Shown here piece by piece: positions 21,001 through 26,187 of a DNA stretch of 60,452 bases (within the stretch, counting starts at the first letter, position 1; every line of letters starts with the position of its first letter). A program made the translations under genes and the position numbers. Under the pieces are notes generated by a model. It was not told the DNA's origin, made no database searches, and saw only the letters and a list, made by a program, of their open reading frames with translations. The stretch comes from Campylobacterales bacterium (GTDB lineage Bacteria > Campylobacterota > Campylobacteria > Campylobacterales > Sulfurimonadaceae), in contig JAJRQV010000089.1 of assembly GCA_024280035.1 (NCBI GenBank), positions 1 to 60,452 of the forward strand, given 5' to 3'.

Positions 21001-21415
21001 TTAAAACCATAGAAATATTATCATTTTCTTCTATTTCTTGAGGTTTTTCATCTGAAAATTCATCATTTAACTCTACAAAATCATCAGTGATAACACTCTC
21101 AGTGGGGGTCTCTTTAATATCATCAATTTGAAAAATTATATCATTAAGTGTTAGGGCAGATGAGGGGAATTCTAAGGCAACACTGTTCTCTTCAAAAGCA
21201 ACTATCCCCATAGAAACAAAAGTAATTGTACTCCCGTTAGACAGGTGCATAACCACATCACCGCCTACGAGTTGATAGGTTGCTTTATCTTGGTTTTGAA
21301 AAAACTCAATTGTGTCTTGTGGCTGTACAAAAACATTAATATTCTCACCCGCACTTGGAAGTTTTTTGATAAGAATTTTATTCTTTTCGTAAATAATGCC
21401 CTTGGATATGCTCAT
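6065..21415 (-). CDS. Giant RTX-type adhesin secreted by type I system (5116 aa)
   Basis: This is the first gene of a five-gene secretion operon. There is no Sec signal. Residues 1-100 form a beta-rich prefix (QPQDTIEF...GGDVVMHLSNGSTITF) resembling the N-terminal region of LapA/BapA-type adhesins. An acidic, Pro-rich linker (about 105-170), a Gly-rich hinge (DGGGGSAYGG, near 220) and a beta domain (about 235-395) follow. From about 430 to 2250 the protein is packed with calcium-binding nonapeptides such as GGAGNDTLDG. Residues 2250-3870 are diverged beta-solenoid-like repeats with sparse GGxGxD motifs. Residues about 3870-4540 hold a 104-residue tandem repeat. The end is acidic and hydrophobic (DLHVV), as in T1SS signals. 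Cys is almost absent. A surface adhesin or biofilm matrix role is inferred from family. No LapG/LapD pair is visible nearby. Confidence 0.93.
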   Translation of the reverse strand: MSISKGIIYEKNKILIKKLPSAGENINVFVQPQDTIEFFQNQDKATYQLVGGDVVMHLSNGSTITFVSMGIVAFEENSVALEFPSSALTLNDIIFQIDDIKETPTESVITDDFVELNDEFSDEKPQEIEENDNISMVLNDNPPPVDLPQYQNQFEDEVLPPPDEVEANTFNAVYRPQDDNPVNVAISEITDAVQAGLKFSINLFQTQKIEDAATPTTVDGGGGSAYGGVESTPEAQFQSEILDYSAQTGPLVIQADNPVLFDDTGVLSRTLRINPEQPTGFGITSITIANLPIGYEIVGATSNGDGSWEVPASTDGTVMTGFVVNPFTGAADFVLKYSPLADGTRIDAVFSFTTTFDRANLLPGQEGVQTPDITQLSGTDAIQFVMNEIRYDYLPSGNDPGGAIDYIDLGGDAFVLATNANYNVITASQGDTTVIGAVGKDTILGLQGDDTLSGARGEDTIAGGTGVNILDGEEDIDTIDYSYVSSTGAVVDLATGTGTAPGATDTLLGFENIKGSNFSDTLSGDVGVNVITGGAGNDTLDGRDGNDTIMGESGDDTLIGGFGDDLIDGGIGTDVINFSTETSSVNVVLKTDDDGTAISNQGTDTIRNVEDIIGSDFDDTITGSESKNSLFGGDGKDIIDGSDGDDIIDGGLLEDTLYGGGQNDTVHGNEGADTLFGGTGDDSLYGDDADDIINGDAGDDYIQGDAGLDTVYGGTGDDHILGGSEDDVLFGDADNDTLEGEAGADTLYSGAGNDVLLGGTGIDVANYADQADKILVNLSDVGNQVIKTADGGSDTFTEISGSGASAVYDLEIIQGSNFADTMFGNDVSNTFLGGGSNDLLQGGAGDDFLFGESDRDTIEGGAGADLIDGGAGRDFVDYSNDPQNGLVGVNVDLTLNTATDGYGDTDTLNAIENIQGSVYDDILKGDAGENTLLGNDGNDTFLASGGSDSIDGGNDVDVIDFNTPEITAKVFVDLVNNSATQGGITINYTITNVENIIGTDFIDTIYGDSNDNYLRVGLSTDTLQGNEGNDILEGEDGNDILQGGLGDDTLDGGLGNDRLVGDAGHDTFIGGDGFDLVDYRNFGNGTQGIDIDMRTGGTDNVGDIDVFNGDVESLYGTSRDDTVIGTDDANYIYGYEGNDSIDGGLGNDRLYGAQGNDSIFGNLGNDSLDGGAGTDILDGGADDDTLRGGDDNDLLFGSDGNDSLYGDRQDDTLSGGLGDDLLDGGLNSDTVDYSSALEAVPGDSNGVVVNLGLVSAQVVGADQGTDTLVDIENLMGSDYKDTITGSDQRNRIATGAGDDTLINSSENDIYDGGTGVDTLDFHTGTEFKNVEVDLSLSTAQIEQDGLNGRDTIIGNSIEIIQGSALNDTLSGDTNANTFFGNEGIDILSGAAGNDALDGGSGDDNLFGGANDDNLDGGANNDFLDGGSGADNLLGNTGNDLLYGGSGNDILDGGADTDTAYYYFNDGSGRVTGGVTASINNGGTSTGLDGDGGTDTYTSIENITGSRFDDTLQGDANTNILNCVTGNDSLDGLGGVDTLFGGDGNDSVLGGAGGDSLFGGAGSDTLEGGADNDISVGEAGNDTFIAGAGDDVLDGGTHDLNGGDWVDYSLSGSQGISGNLTGAINDAFGNTDTLSNIEHLKATNFDDIITGNAEVNTIITLNGDDTVIGSGGNDILDGGNHTLGDWIDYSNATGAIKVDLSINGTQQIIGGGMDIDTLTDFEHLIGSDNALGDDTLLGSSADNTIFGKAGDDTLYGAGGDDDLYGGDDLADAGNDTVDYTNSVAKVIVDLDTGSGVGSGSGLSEGNDTLHDIENVIGSVNGSDTITGDAGANILDGLGGSDEIHGDSGNDIIYGRNDNDKLFGDDGVDTLYGGASSDTLEGGAGVDTLFGEEDNDLLLGHVDGGDSFDGGSEIDTLDYSGTNAGIILTLNNAGTSTATRINGASDEVIRIENVTGSSLTDLITGDDNDNIIRGDAGNDTLEGGAGIDTLFGEADDDTLVLSSATDVSTDSFDGGAGSDILQVKNDAVYDISNANITDIEKMEFDGTLDQAVTIDESQISVLGFDEFIGGAVSLDTLIVDTTNHLDISSKIMTDVDEVIINGSAANQTLIGSTTKDIINGGAGDDEIYGRAGNDTLNGEDGSDTIFGNAGDDVLDGGTGGTNIDIADYSEAAGGISVDLTQAVQVSNDGDGGQDTLINIEVIRATDNADNLKGDANVNTLDGRGGDDILEGGGGADNLIGGNENDTFVYNVTGDETGDIIDGGSGVADKIEANANIDLSTATISGIEEVEIATAGAQVSLTDTQVNAIDTYTGSTGVNDRFIMDVADGNSLDLRFKTITNMGDAGDVVEINLLGTTGVNRVDATTGNDIVNGNAGANTLSTLSSDDVINAGAGDDLIEFTALNLNSTDSINGGLNNDTIEITDNVTGGNLSDADFANVSSVENLVLSDDTTHTLTLGADADAAGLVNIDMNSAGSSAAILDISAMSNDVAVTTGLGADSLTLGIGNNNISTQAGNDTITVSNANLDGNDVISAGAGQDTLIISDQASLVGADLVGINADVEALQTGASNDSIDLRGSTAFESVIAGDGDDIVYIDSARTLLDGDNGVNSGLNDTLNITGSVDLSGSTVINFENIISDSNLDMTVEQINNLGGNVDVGTNALNVVGNGTDNSFSAANITASKIVLTAGLDQDTTINNIKMDIDGSASDQALIMNIDATTAKTGLDIQGSSVGGDILNVALNLVEVLDSSFTVDSAVETFNLQINDSDHNIDLSGVSTATNLLQSATNTGARIISVSNASQNVDASNLIANETLELSANANAIDIIGGNSTSDKVILDNGTSTYGSISGIEILEINASNDLRGKIDSTVTTITLIGTLSLLSSDLDGNTLSIDGGTTQFDAGLAGANDYSGITPTAGTLLEMSIANNLDISGAIGDDLTPLTQVNVASGALLSLNADQTDENLIINGASSSADVLIKSTAIDADNVFTNINDIGAGNVAYEVNHAIDKTGEGAGVFGDIDAFVINASLNADSNPIGNITALDGAGTFNVITVANSTDLSGITDGAFSGVINISDSAGADTITGSKFADNISITTGAIDTVEGGAGDDSYIYSADAAADVLSDSAGIDRIEIIGDSDLSAISSVSGIETLFINGNFTATLDKNFVDNSGITAYDGDTTLSDVVQINLNNGENLDLSALSITDLDYVGITAGAGGLASTIVGATSENNVISTDAGDDNITTGSGNDTITSGAGIDIIDAGTGDDIINTGSENDVIDIGGGTDDVKAGTGDDVIKVNVGSLSAADTLDGEAGNDTLALQTLINSDHSKFAGVSNIQTLSLAAGDNTLDFSTNAGSISIVDGSNATGSTQELDLNAGAQVTEVIGGAGADIFRYDIANLSAADNITGNGGIDTVSLNDAGTVTNVGNLLSIETVAFANGANAITVDENGVNLVGGTSTDSFTYADATLDVNDTIDGNSGSDSLIMSDAANISGTDLSNVSNVEVLQLADATNSVDLSTSGSFETILGGTGIDNIITAGGELLVNTGDGADDIILSANVGSLDAGIGNDRVEISVNPTGTLDGGANTDTLDVNTTVSDISGATILNFEIINASANLTMNAAQADGRTINMAGQVLTINTNGGSSTLNASNITASQMVITCLTTALSITGLVIDLEGSASGDSLNITTATANDISIITGSNADTVDASSIDATHTLSLSGTVDTAITLNNGLLNATGSGDYTITLNGTSSSISGGSGADTLNLESGSSLSGTLTSIETLNQKTTLDLSSINLSDVINLNVDDATAGSITSTLTMAQYEAISTANISLGTADLISLIDVNGDITAKDLTKASSATLNGDTILNVAQANQFAGFITKAGNALDLIDNQTNIEAADFTVMDSTGVETVDSSSDILNLSIIQATTNINFVGADLVTVAGAGADLVSAIGSYALNVDILDASDDIASMSVSQASILLTAGIAFASADLVTIADTQAAIEGASFADLITVGVDVVDSDNDVLNLSISQATTSIDFVGADLVTVTGTGVDLVTAIGTYASNVDILDANDDVASMNVSQASTLLSEGTAFASADIVSITDTQAAIEGANFADLITAGVDSVDSDNDTLNITAQQATTSIDFTGLDTVTIVDNNAALSATDFSSLATNIDAINATDAVTINVTQANDINTYGISFDAGDSVRVADVSATIEVVNCNDLVAIGVDSVDSTDTNALSLSISQATTSVNFTAGDTVTVVDTGANLVTAIGSYALNVDILDASDDIADITVSQASTLLTGGTAFASGDVVTVIDTDTAIEAAVFADLLSVGVDSVNSTTNTLSLSMTQGTAGIDFSVGDNVTVTGTDTEISAADLSTLGANLTTLSSSDVTATVSVTNALALNTIGAVFDAGNSITVADSQANIEAADFVTLFSTGVDIVDSSSGSLDLSITQATAGIDFVGSDAITVTGTGANLTTAIGTYGSNVDILDASDDLASLSVSQASTLLAEGIAFAAADVVTVIDTQASIEGASFADLITVGVDIVDSDNDTLNISTIQASSGIDFVTLDTVTMSGSGDISLDTLGANIDNIDVTAGNTLIMNATQLNNQTYTKLGSGDVRFNAAAANNNNYASLSRSAGTVTMVVATALTLAVADDLGGISNLELNANLEVDTAHLSGKTIAVNSSTSNVMNIDASSALDYSGLSQTGNASIILDVNGSFDQASNSLGIIDTINVDAILDINGALISTTTLVFTGAGTLNVNVDNTTDLSLLDVSAFSSATVNITDSAGTHTITGTALAENYSISSGGLNTVNAGNGDDSFDITNTFTALNGQEGSDSFTINDATPSYSGTIDGGSTGSNVDVLNLNALGTDLSGVTLTDIENININQNSTLNSTQILGSSLDATGAVGNIELSVSDGGVLDFSALSQTGIDSIQFANVSNNIIINEDGVELKAGSVGDTFNYANADFSSADTITGGAGTDSLSFSDTMNKDYETDFTNVNGVENLVGSTSADSFTLDFSSVATAFSFNGQADDQNDTVFVQSVIDLSAGNQTIADNAFSNIKTLDLDGASFNAGTTERLALTSSNLTAWTDISGTVDEFTINLKDDTSQNGLVSFDGVDLNVGDTITNAGNTGIDLHVV
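7793..9982 (-). repeat. About seven tandem copies of a ~312-bp coding repeat in the adhesin gene
   Basis: The element containing AAAGTCTAT...GTTGCTTG recurs with starts near 7793, 8104, 8420, 8732, 9047, 9359 and 9671, giving intervals of 311-316 bp. In protein each unit is 104-105 residues, with segments such as SISQATTSIDFVGADLVTV, NVDILDA, SQASTLL and DTQAAIEGA. Each unit contains two related halves of about 52 residues. The copies are diverged rather than identical, so this is an old expansion. The outer limits are approximate. Confidence 0.8.
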
Positions 21416-21429
21416 AATAGTATCCCCCG

Positions 21430-21467
21430 ATACAGGCTAATTTCCATACTAGGGAGTAAGCCTGTAT
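21430..21467 (-). promoter_or_regulatory. Leader hairpin just upstream of the adhesin start codon
   Basis: ATACAGGCT (21430-21438) pairs perfectly with AGCCTGTAT (21459-21467) around a 20-nt loop. On the coding strand it lies directly before the Shine-Dalgarno GGGGGA, which is 7 nt from the ATG at 21415. The loop contains TCCC, which could pair with the Shine-Dalgarno bases. This gives a plausible translational control element. Confidence 0.5.
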
Positions 21468-21485
21468 GATAAGTATTAATGCTCT

Positions 21486-21491
21486 ATTATA
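21486..21491 (-). promoter_or_regulatory. Probable -10 box of the adhesin/secretion operon
   Basis: A perfect TATAAT on the minus strand, preceded by TTTGC, would start transcription near 21478 and give a leader of about 65 nt containing the 21430-21467 hairpin. The upstream sequence does not carry the TCACA box pair seen at the metal promoters. Confidence 0.5.
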
Positions 21492-21587
21492 GCAAATTTC
21501 GCTCCATAATTATAAATAGAAGGAATTCTTAAGAAATTTTCAAGACAATAAAATACTAAACATTTTTAAATCACTTTTTTTAACTTT

Positions 21588-22043
21588 TTAAAAGCCGCGT
21601 TTAGCAATTCCTTTATTAACAGCATCATCAATATTAAGCCCATATTTTGGGTTTTTTACACGTAACTTTTGATCAATTGCAATAATAATATCCTTATCAG
21701 CTTGAGGGTTTGTACACAGCGCCATAATTAACTCCTTATAACGCTTAAAATCGGGATGAGGAAGATCTCCTAATTTAGCATGAATCTTCCCATGATGACG
21801 GATTAACTGTTCAATTGCATCTCTTAATTCTTTTTTTGTACTTTTTTTATGTATAAAGATTTTTAAAATCTCTTCAAAACTTAATGCTTCAGAAGACTCT
21901 CTTTCAACTTTTTTTTCTACTTTTTTTACTTTTTTAGTCTTTTTTGAAAGTTTTTTATCTGGATAAATCAGGTAAGACAAAAGAAGAGGAATGAGTAAGA
22001 CTAACAAAATAATAAGTATGGTAATTAAGGTACTGGCTTCCAA
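21588..22043 (-). CDS. Membrane-anchored conserved protein of unknown function
   Basis: A 151-residue protein with one N-terminal membrane helix (about residues 6-27, LITILIILLVLLIPLLLSYLI), then a Lys-rich, coiled-coil-like linker (KLSKKTKKVKKVEKKVERES) and a soluble helical domain from about residue 55. The soluble part contains LIRHHGKIHAKLGDLPHP and ends IAKRGF. The topology suggests an inner-membrane anchor with a cytoplasmic helical domain. No function is recognised. It is transcribed away from the response regulator at 22203 across an intergenic region holding a perfect inverted repeat. Confidence 0.7.
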   Translation of the reverse strand: MEASTLITILIILLVLLIPLLLSYLIYPDKKLSKKTKKVKKVEKKVERESSEALSFEEILKIFIHKKSTKKELRDAIEQLIRHHGKIHAKLGDLPHPDFKRYKELIMALCTNPQADKDIIIAIDQKLRVKNPKYGLNIDDAVNKGIAKRGF

Positions 22044-22091
22044 AGATTTATCCTCATCTTAAAATAGAAATGTGTAAAATATAATCAAATG

Positions 22092-22122
22092 GCATATAAT
22101 AATAAATTATGTTATTATATGC
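22092..22122. promoter_or_regulatory. Perfect 11-bp inverted repeat in divergent promoter region
   Basis: GCATATAATAA (22092-22102) and TTATTATATGC (22112-22122) are exact inverted copies separated by 9 nt. It lies between the divergent genes at 22043 and 22203, which favours an operator over a terminator. The binding protein is unknown. Confidence 0.5.
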
Positions 22123-22140
22123 TATGTTTTTATATTAATA

Positions 22141-22179
22141 ATTAAGCTTTCATATCATGATTAAGCCTAATTATTAAGC
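22141..22179 (+). promoter_or_regulatory. Three ATTAAGC direct repeats upstream of the response regulator gene
   Basis: ATTAAGC occurs at 22141-22147, 22160-22166 and 22173-22179, ending 23 nt before the TTG start at 22203. Repeats of this kind can be regulator binding sites, but the intervals (19 and 13 nt) are unequal and the sequence is AT-rich. Confidence 0.35.
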
Positions 22180-22202
22180 AAAAAAGTTTTAGGATCTCAC
22201 CT

Positions 22203-23495
22203 TTGTATCATATTTTACTTATCGACGATGAAGTTATTATATCAGAAATTATCACAGATATATTATGTACCTATTTAGAAAAAAACTATGTTGAATTCAA
22301 ACTTTATACAGCGACTAATGGGCAAGAAGCCCTAGATATTTGTAAACAAAATACGATTGACCTTGCCTTTATGGATATTAATATGCCCATCATGGATGGC
22401 ATTGAAGCCACTCAAAAAATTAAAATCAGTTCACCAGAAACAATGATTATAGCCCTCTCTTGTATAGAAGATGATTTAAAACATAAAGAGATTCTTATTT
22501 CTGGGGCAGAAGATTATATTAATAAACCCATCAGTTCTATTATTTTTAACACCCGTCTTAAAAATTATCTTTCCCTCTTAGACTCACGTTCGCATATTGA
22601 TATTATATATTCTGCTAAAAATCTTTTTTCTTCAACTATTTATAATCATAATCTCAGTTTTGGTATCTCTAAAGAAGACCATTTGGCTGAGTTTTGGGAG
22701 AGCATACTGATTCGTATGAACCTTCTTAAAGAGATTGAACATTCACAAGATATTGTTCGTCTAATTTATGAGCTTGGAAGCCTTTATTTACAGGCTTCTC
22801 AAAGTTTTAAGATTATTATAGAAGAAGATGAGCAGAACTACTATTTTACCCTTACACATGCAAATATTATCCCTAAAAGACTTCTAGACAGATTGGTTGA
22901 AAAAAACTTTCCTTTGGTTCGACATATTCTTAATGATAATAGATTTTCTATCTTACTCCCTAAAACTACTGAAGACACAAGTATTCAAGAGACAAAAGAA
23001 GAAACTATAAAACACAAGGTTAATACTATCTCTAGTCTAGATAAAAAAGAGTATAAGACCTACGCATTTTTAGATACTCAGGAGATAGATGAATTTGAAG
23101 ATAACCTTTATAAACTCCACGCTATCATCACCTCCTTAGAAGGAGAAGAGACTACTTCTGCACATATACAAAATATACGTACCTATTGTGATGCTATGAA
23201 AAAGGTTTTAATACAGGCATCAGAATCATATATTATTGCTAGTGCCATTGAAGAGTTTGGCGCAACTATTAGTGCCTACCCTCAAGAATTCATACAGATG
23301 TCTCAAGATTTACAAGCCATAGCCCTAGGTTTTATTGATGACCTTATCTCATGGAAAGAGATGATTTTTTATGAGGGAGCACCTTCTCTTGATTTTATGA
23401 ATGACTCCATTTTAGCTAATTCCAAAATCTTGCAAGATCTCTTAAATCCTTGCAATCTTAATGAAGAGGAGCTTGATGATATTTTTACCTTTTAA
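22203..23495 (+). CDS. Response regulator with N-terminal receiver domain and unknown helical output
   Basis: Residues 1-125 form a receiver domain: acidic pair in LLIDDE, phospho-acceptor Asp57 in FMDINMP, and the conserved Lys in INKPIS. The remaining 300 residues are helical and acidic and match no output domain I recognise; there is no helix-turn-helix or GGDEF signature. The start is a TTG at 22203, chosen because AGGA (22191-22194) lies 8 nt upstream and the receiver fold begins at once. Nine nucleotides separate it from the hybrid kinase downstream, so the two form an operon and probably one phosphorelay. Its position next to the adhesin operon suggests, but does not show, control of adhesion. 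Confidence 0.85.
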   Translation: MYHILLIDDEVIISEIITDILCTYLEKNYVEFKLYTATNGQEALDICKQNTIDLAFMDINMPIMDGIEATQKIKISSPETMIIALSCIEDDLKHKEILISGAEDYINKPISSIIFNTRLKNYLSLLDSRSHIDIIYSAKNLFSSTIYNHNLSFGISKEDHLAEFWESILIRMNLLKEIEHSQDIVRLIYELGSLYLQASQSFKIIIEEDEQNYYFTLTHANIIPKRLLDRLVEKNFPLVRHILNDNRFSILLPKTTEDTSIQETKEETIKHKVNTISSLDKKEYKTYAFLDTQEIDEFEDNLYKLHAIITSLEGEETTSAHIQNIRTYCDAMKKVLIQASESYIIASAIEEFGATISAYPQEFIQMSQDLQAIALGFIDDLISWKEMIFYEGAPSLDFMNDSILANSKILQDLLNPCNLNEEELDDIFTF

Positions 23496-23504
23496 AGCAT
23501 TATT

Positions 23505-26123
23505 ATGTTAAATAAATCAGAACTTCAAAACCTTTATCGCGTACAAAGAGAGTACTCTACTGATGCTGTATTTATCTTAGAAGATGGATACCTTATAGAC
23601 TGTAATACTTATGCCTTAGACCTTTTTAATTATAAAAAGAGAAAAGAGTTTATGCACCTACATCCTTCAGAACTCTCCCCTAAATTACAACCTGATGGGA
23701 AAGATTCTCTTTCAAAAGCAGATGAGATGATGAAAATCTGTTTAGATATAGGATATCATCGTTTTGAATGGATGCATAAGACTAAAAAAGATAAAAATAT
23801 ATGGATGGAAGTCACCCTAACTAAACTTACCAACAAGCCTCCTTTTAAAATTCATGTTAACTTACGAAATATCCATAAAGAGAAAAAACTCACCTCTCAA
23901 TTACACACAGAAATCAAACAAAATAGACGACTTATCTCAACCCTTGAAGAGTACAAACTTATTATTGATAAAATGGTAATTGTTTCTAAAACAGATCAGA
24001 TGGGTATTATTACTTATGTTAATGAGCACTTTATAAATTTAAGTGGTTATTGTGAAGAAGAACTTGTAGGACATTCACATAATATTATTCGTCATCCAGA
24101 CACTCCTATTGCAGTCTTTAAAAAGATGTGGGACACTATAAGAAAAAACAAAGTATGGCAGGGAACCCTTAAAAATAGAGCTAAAGATGGAAGTACTTAT
24201 TATGTAAAAGCCAGCATTGTTCCTCTTCTTGACGAAAAACAAAATATTCTTGAATATATAGGCCTTAGAGAAGACATTACCGATATTATGGAAGCCAATA
24301 TTCGTATTGAAAAAGAGAAAAGAAAAGCCCAAGAGGCAGAAAAAGCAAAGGCTTTCTTTTTAGCAAGTATGTCTCATGAGATACGAACTCCTATGAATGG
24401 AATTGTTGGTTTTACCAAACTTCTTTCTGACTCTGAACTCAACCCTGAACAGAAAAAATATACCGCTTTAATTGAGTCTTCTACTAAAACACTCACCAGT
24501 ATTGTGAATGATGTTCTTGATTATTCTAAAATTGAAAATGGAAAGATGGTCTTAGACCCTATTGAAGTGAACCCCTTTTTAGAGCTTGACTCTTTGTTTG
24601 CTCAATTTGAAGTCACCGCTATAGAAAAAGAGATTAAACTCTGCATGCATATTGATGCACGTATATGTGAAATTATCAAACTTGATAGCTTACGCTTAAC
24701 ACAGGTTCTTTCAAACCTTATCTCTAATGCCTTAAAGTTTACCTACAGGGAAGGTTCAATCCATATCCATATCTCATGTCTTAAAAACAGAGATGAATCT
24801 CAGCACTTACTCTTTGAAATTGTTGATACGGGTATTGGAATGGACAGTGAACAGCAGAAAAAAATCTTTACTGCTTTTGAACAAGCTGATAACTCTACCA
24901 CAAGAAAATTTGGAGGAACAGGGCTTGGCTTAAGCATTAGTTCTTCTCTTATTAAACTTATGAATTCATCCTTAAAATTAAAGAGTGAACCTAATAAAGG
25001 TTCAACCTTCTCTTTTACCCTTGATGTTCCTATCTGTACAAAAGAGCCTCTTCTAAAGGCTATCTTAAAGAAAAAAAGAATTTCTCTTATTTATCATGAA
25101 GATAATAATGAATATCTTCTGGTTAAAAATCAGCTTGACCTCTTAAGTATTACTTATGATATCTTGTATGAAACTGCCTTAGATTATGATATTTATATCT
25201 GTTTTGATATTTTTGATTCTCAAAAACTTCTTGAAAACATCACTCCAAGTCAGCAAGATATTATTCTTATTTATCCTATAGGTAATGTTATTAAAGATGT
25301 ACATGTACTAACCCATTACACCCAAACCCCAGCAAGTCTATACCGACTACTTTATAATCTAGAAAATAAGAAGTCCTCACAACAAACTAAAGAAGATGTT
25401 AATATAAAACTCTTAATTGCCGAAGATTATGAATTAAATCGTGTTTTATTAACTGAGATGTTAGGAAAGTACCATATTGAACCTGATTTTGCAATCAATG
25501 GTCAAGAAGCGGTAGAGATGGCACGTTCACAAAAATATGATCTTATTTTAATGGACATTAATATGCCTATTATTAATGGAATGGATGCAACTAAAATTAT
25601 ACGCATTAAGGATAAAAAGGTGCCTATTGTCGCCTTATCTGCTAATGTTATGATTGAAGACAGGCAAAACTATTTAGATGCAGGAATGAATGACTTTTTA
25701 TCTAAACCCATAGAACGAGACAAACTTTTTAAAACCATTCAAGAATATAAAAAAGATATTATTCCTATAGAAGAAACCGTGAATGAAGACTGCTCTTCTT
25801 GTATATTAGCCGCCGTTGAGAGTTTAGGTCTTCCCCAAGAGACTATCCAAAGATTAGTTAAGAAGTTTACACAAGACTCGAAAGTTAGCCTAGAAGCCCT
25901 CTTTGAAGGTGAGCCTAGTCATAAAGAGATTGAACTGTGTTTTCACACCTTAAAAGGTACAGCAGGAACACTAAAACTTACTAATATTGCACGTATGTCT
26001 AAAGAGATTGAGCTGGCTGCGAAACAGTCACTAGATATGGATTATCAACAAAAAAGAGATGAAGTCTTAGCCCTCTTTACGGAGTGTGAAAAGCATTATA
26101 TTCAAGAAGAACTATCGACCTAA
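23505..26123 (+). CDS. Hybrid sensor histidine kinase (PAS-PAS-HisKA-HATPase-REC-HPt)
   Basis: An 872-residue soluble kinase. Two PAS domains lie at about 10-120 and 150-265; the second has NIIRHPDTP, as in Aer-like PAS sensors, so a redox or oxygen signal is possible. HisKA has its phosphorylated His near 290 (SMSHEIRTPMNG). The ATPase domain follows (NLISNALKFT; GTGLGLSIS). A degenerate receiver-like segment (about 525-625) precedes a full receiver (AEDYELN; Asp in LMDINMP near 683) and a C-terminal HPt domain (CFHTLKGTAG, His near 813). No membrane helices are seen. It follows the response regulator by 9 nt and is its likely partner through His-Asp-His-Asp relay. Confidence 0.93.
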   Translation: MLNKSELQNLYRVQREYSTDAVFILEDGYLIDCNTYALDLFNYKKRKEFMHLHPSELSPKLQPDGKDSLSKADEMMKICLDIGYHRFEWMHKTKKDKNIWMEVTLTKLTNKPPFKIHVNLRNIHKEKKLTSQLHTEIKQNRRLISTLEEYKLIIDKMVIVSKTDQMGIITYVNEHFINLSGYCEEELVGHSHNIIRHPDTPIAVFKKMWDTIRKNKVWQGTLKNRAKDGSTYYVKASIVPLLDEKQNILEYIGLREDITDIMEANIRIEKEKRKAQEAEKAKAFFLASMSHEIRTPMNGIVGFTKLLSDSELNPEQKKYTALIESSTKTLTSIVNDVLDYSKIENGKMVLDPIEVNPFLELDSLFAQFEVTAIEKEIKLCMHIDARICEIIKLDSLRLTQVLSNLISNALKFTYREGSIHIHISCLKNRDESQHLLFEIVDTGIGMDSEQQKKIFTAFEQADNSTTRKFGGTGLGLSISSSLIKLMNSSLKLKSEPNKGSTFSFTLDVPICTKEPLLKAILKKKRISLIYHEDNNEYLLVKNQLDLLSITYDILYETALDYDIYICFDIFDSQKLLENITPSQQDIILIYPIGNVIKDVHVLTHYTQTPASLYRLLYNLENKKSSQQTKEDVNIKLLIAEDYELNRVLLTEMLGKYHIEPDFAINGQEAVEMARSQKYDLILMDINMPIINGMDATKIIRIKDKKVPIVALSANVMIEDRQNYLDAGMNDFLSKPIERDKLFKTIQEYKKDIIPIEETVNEDCSSCILAAVESLGLPQETIQRLVKKFTQDSKVSLEALFEGEPSHKEIELCFHTLKGTAGTLKLTNIARMSKEIELAAKQSLDMDYQQKRDEVLALFTECEKHYIQEELST

Positions 26124-26187
26124 TGCCTTTATAAATACTCTTTTTTCTGCTCACAAAGAGTATATATTAACAATAATAAGAGGTCTG

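Noticed and set aside
21486-21506. Adhesin promoter as a member of the paired-box regulon
   Set aside because: At the required spacings upstream of the -10 the bases are TGGAGC, not TTCACA.
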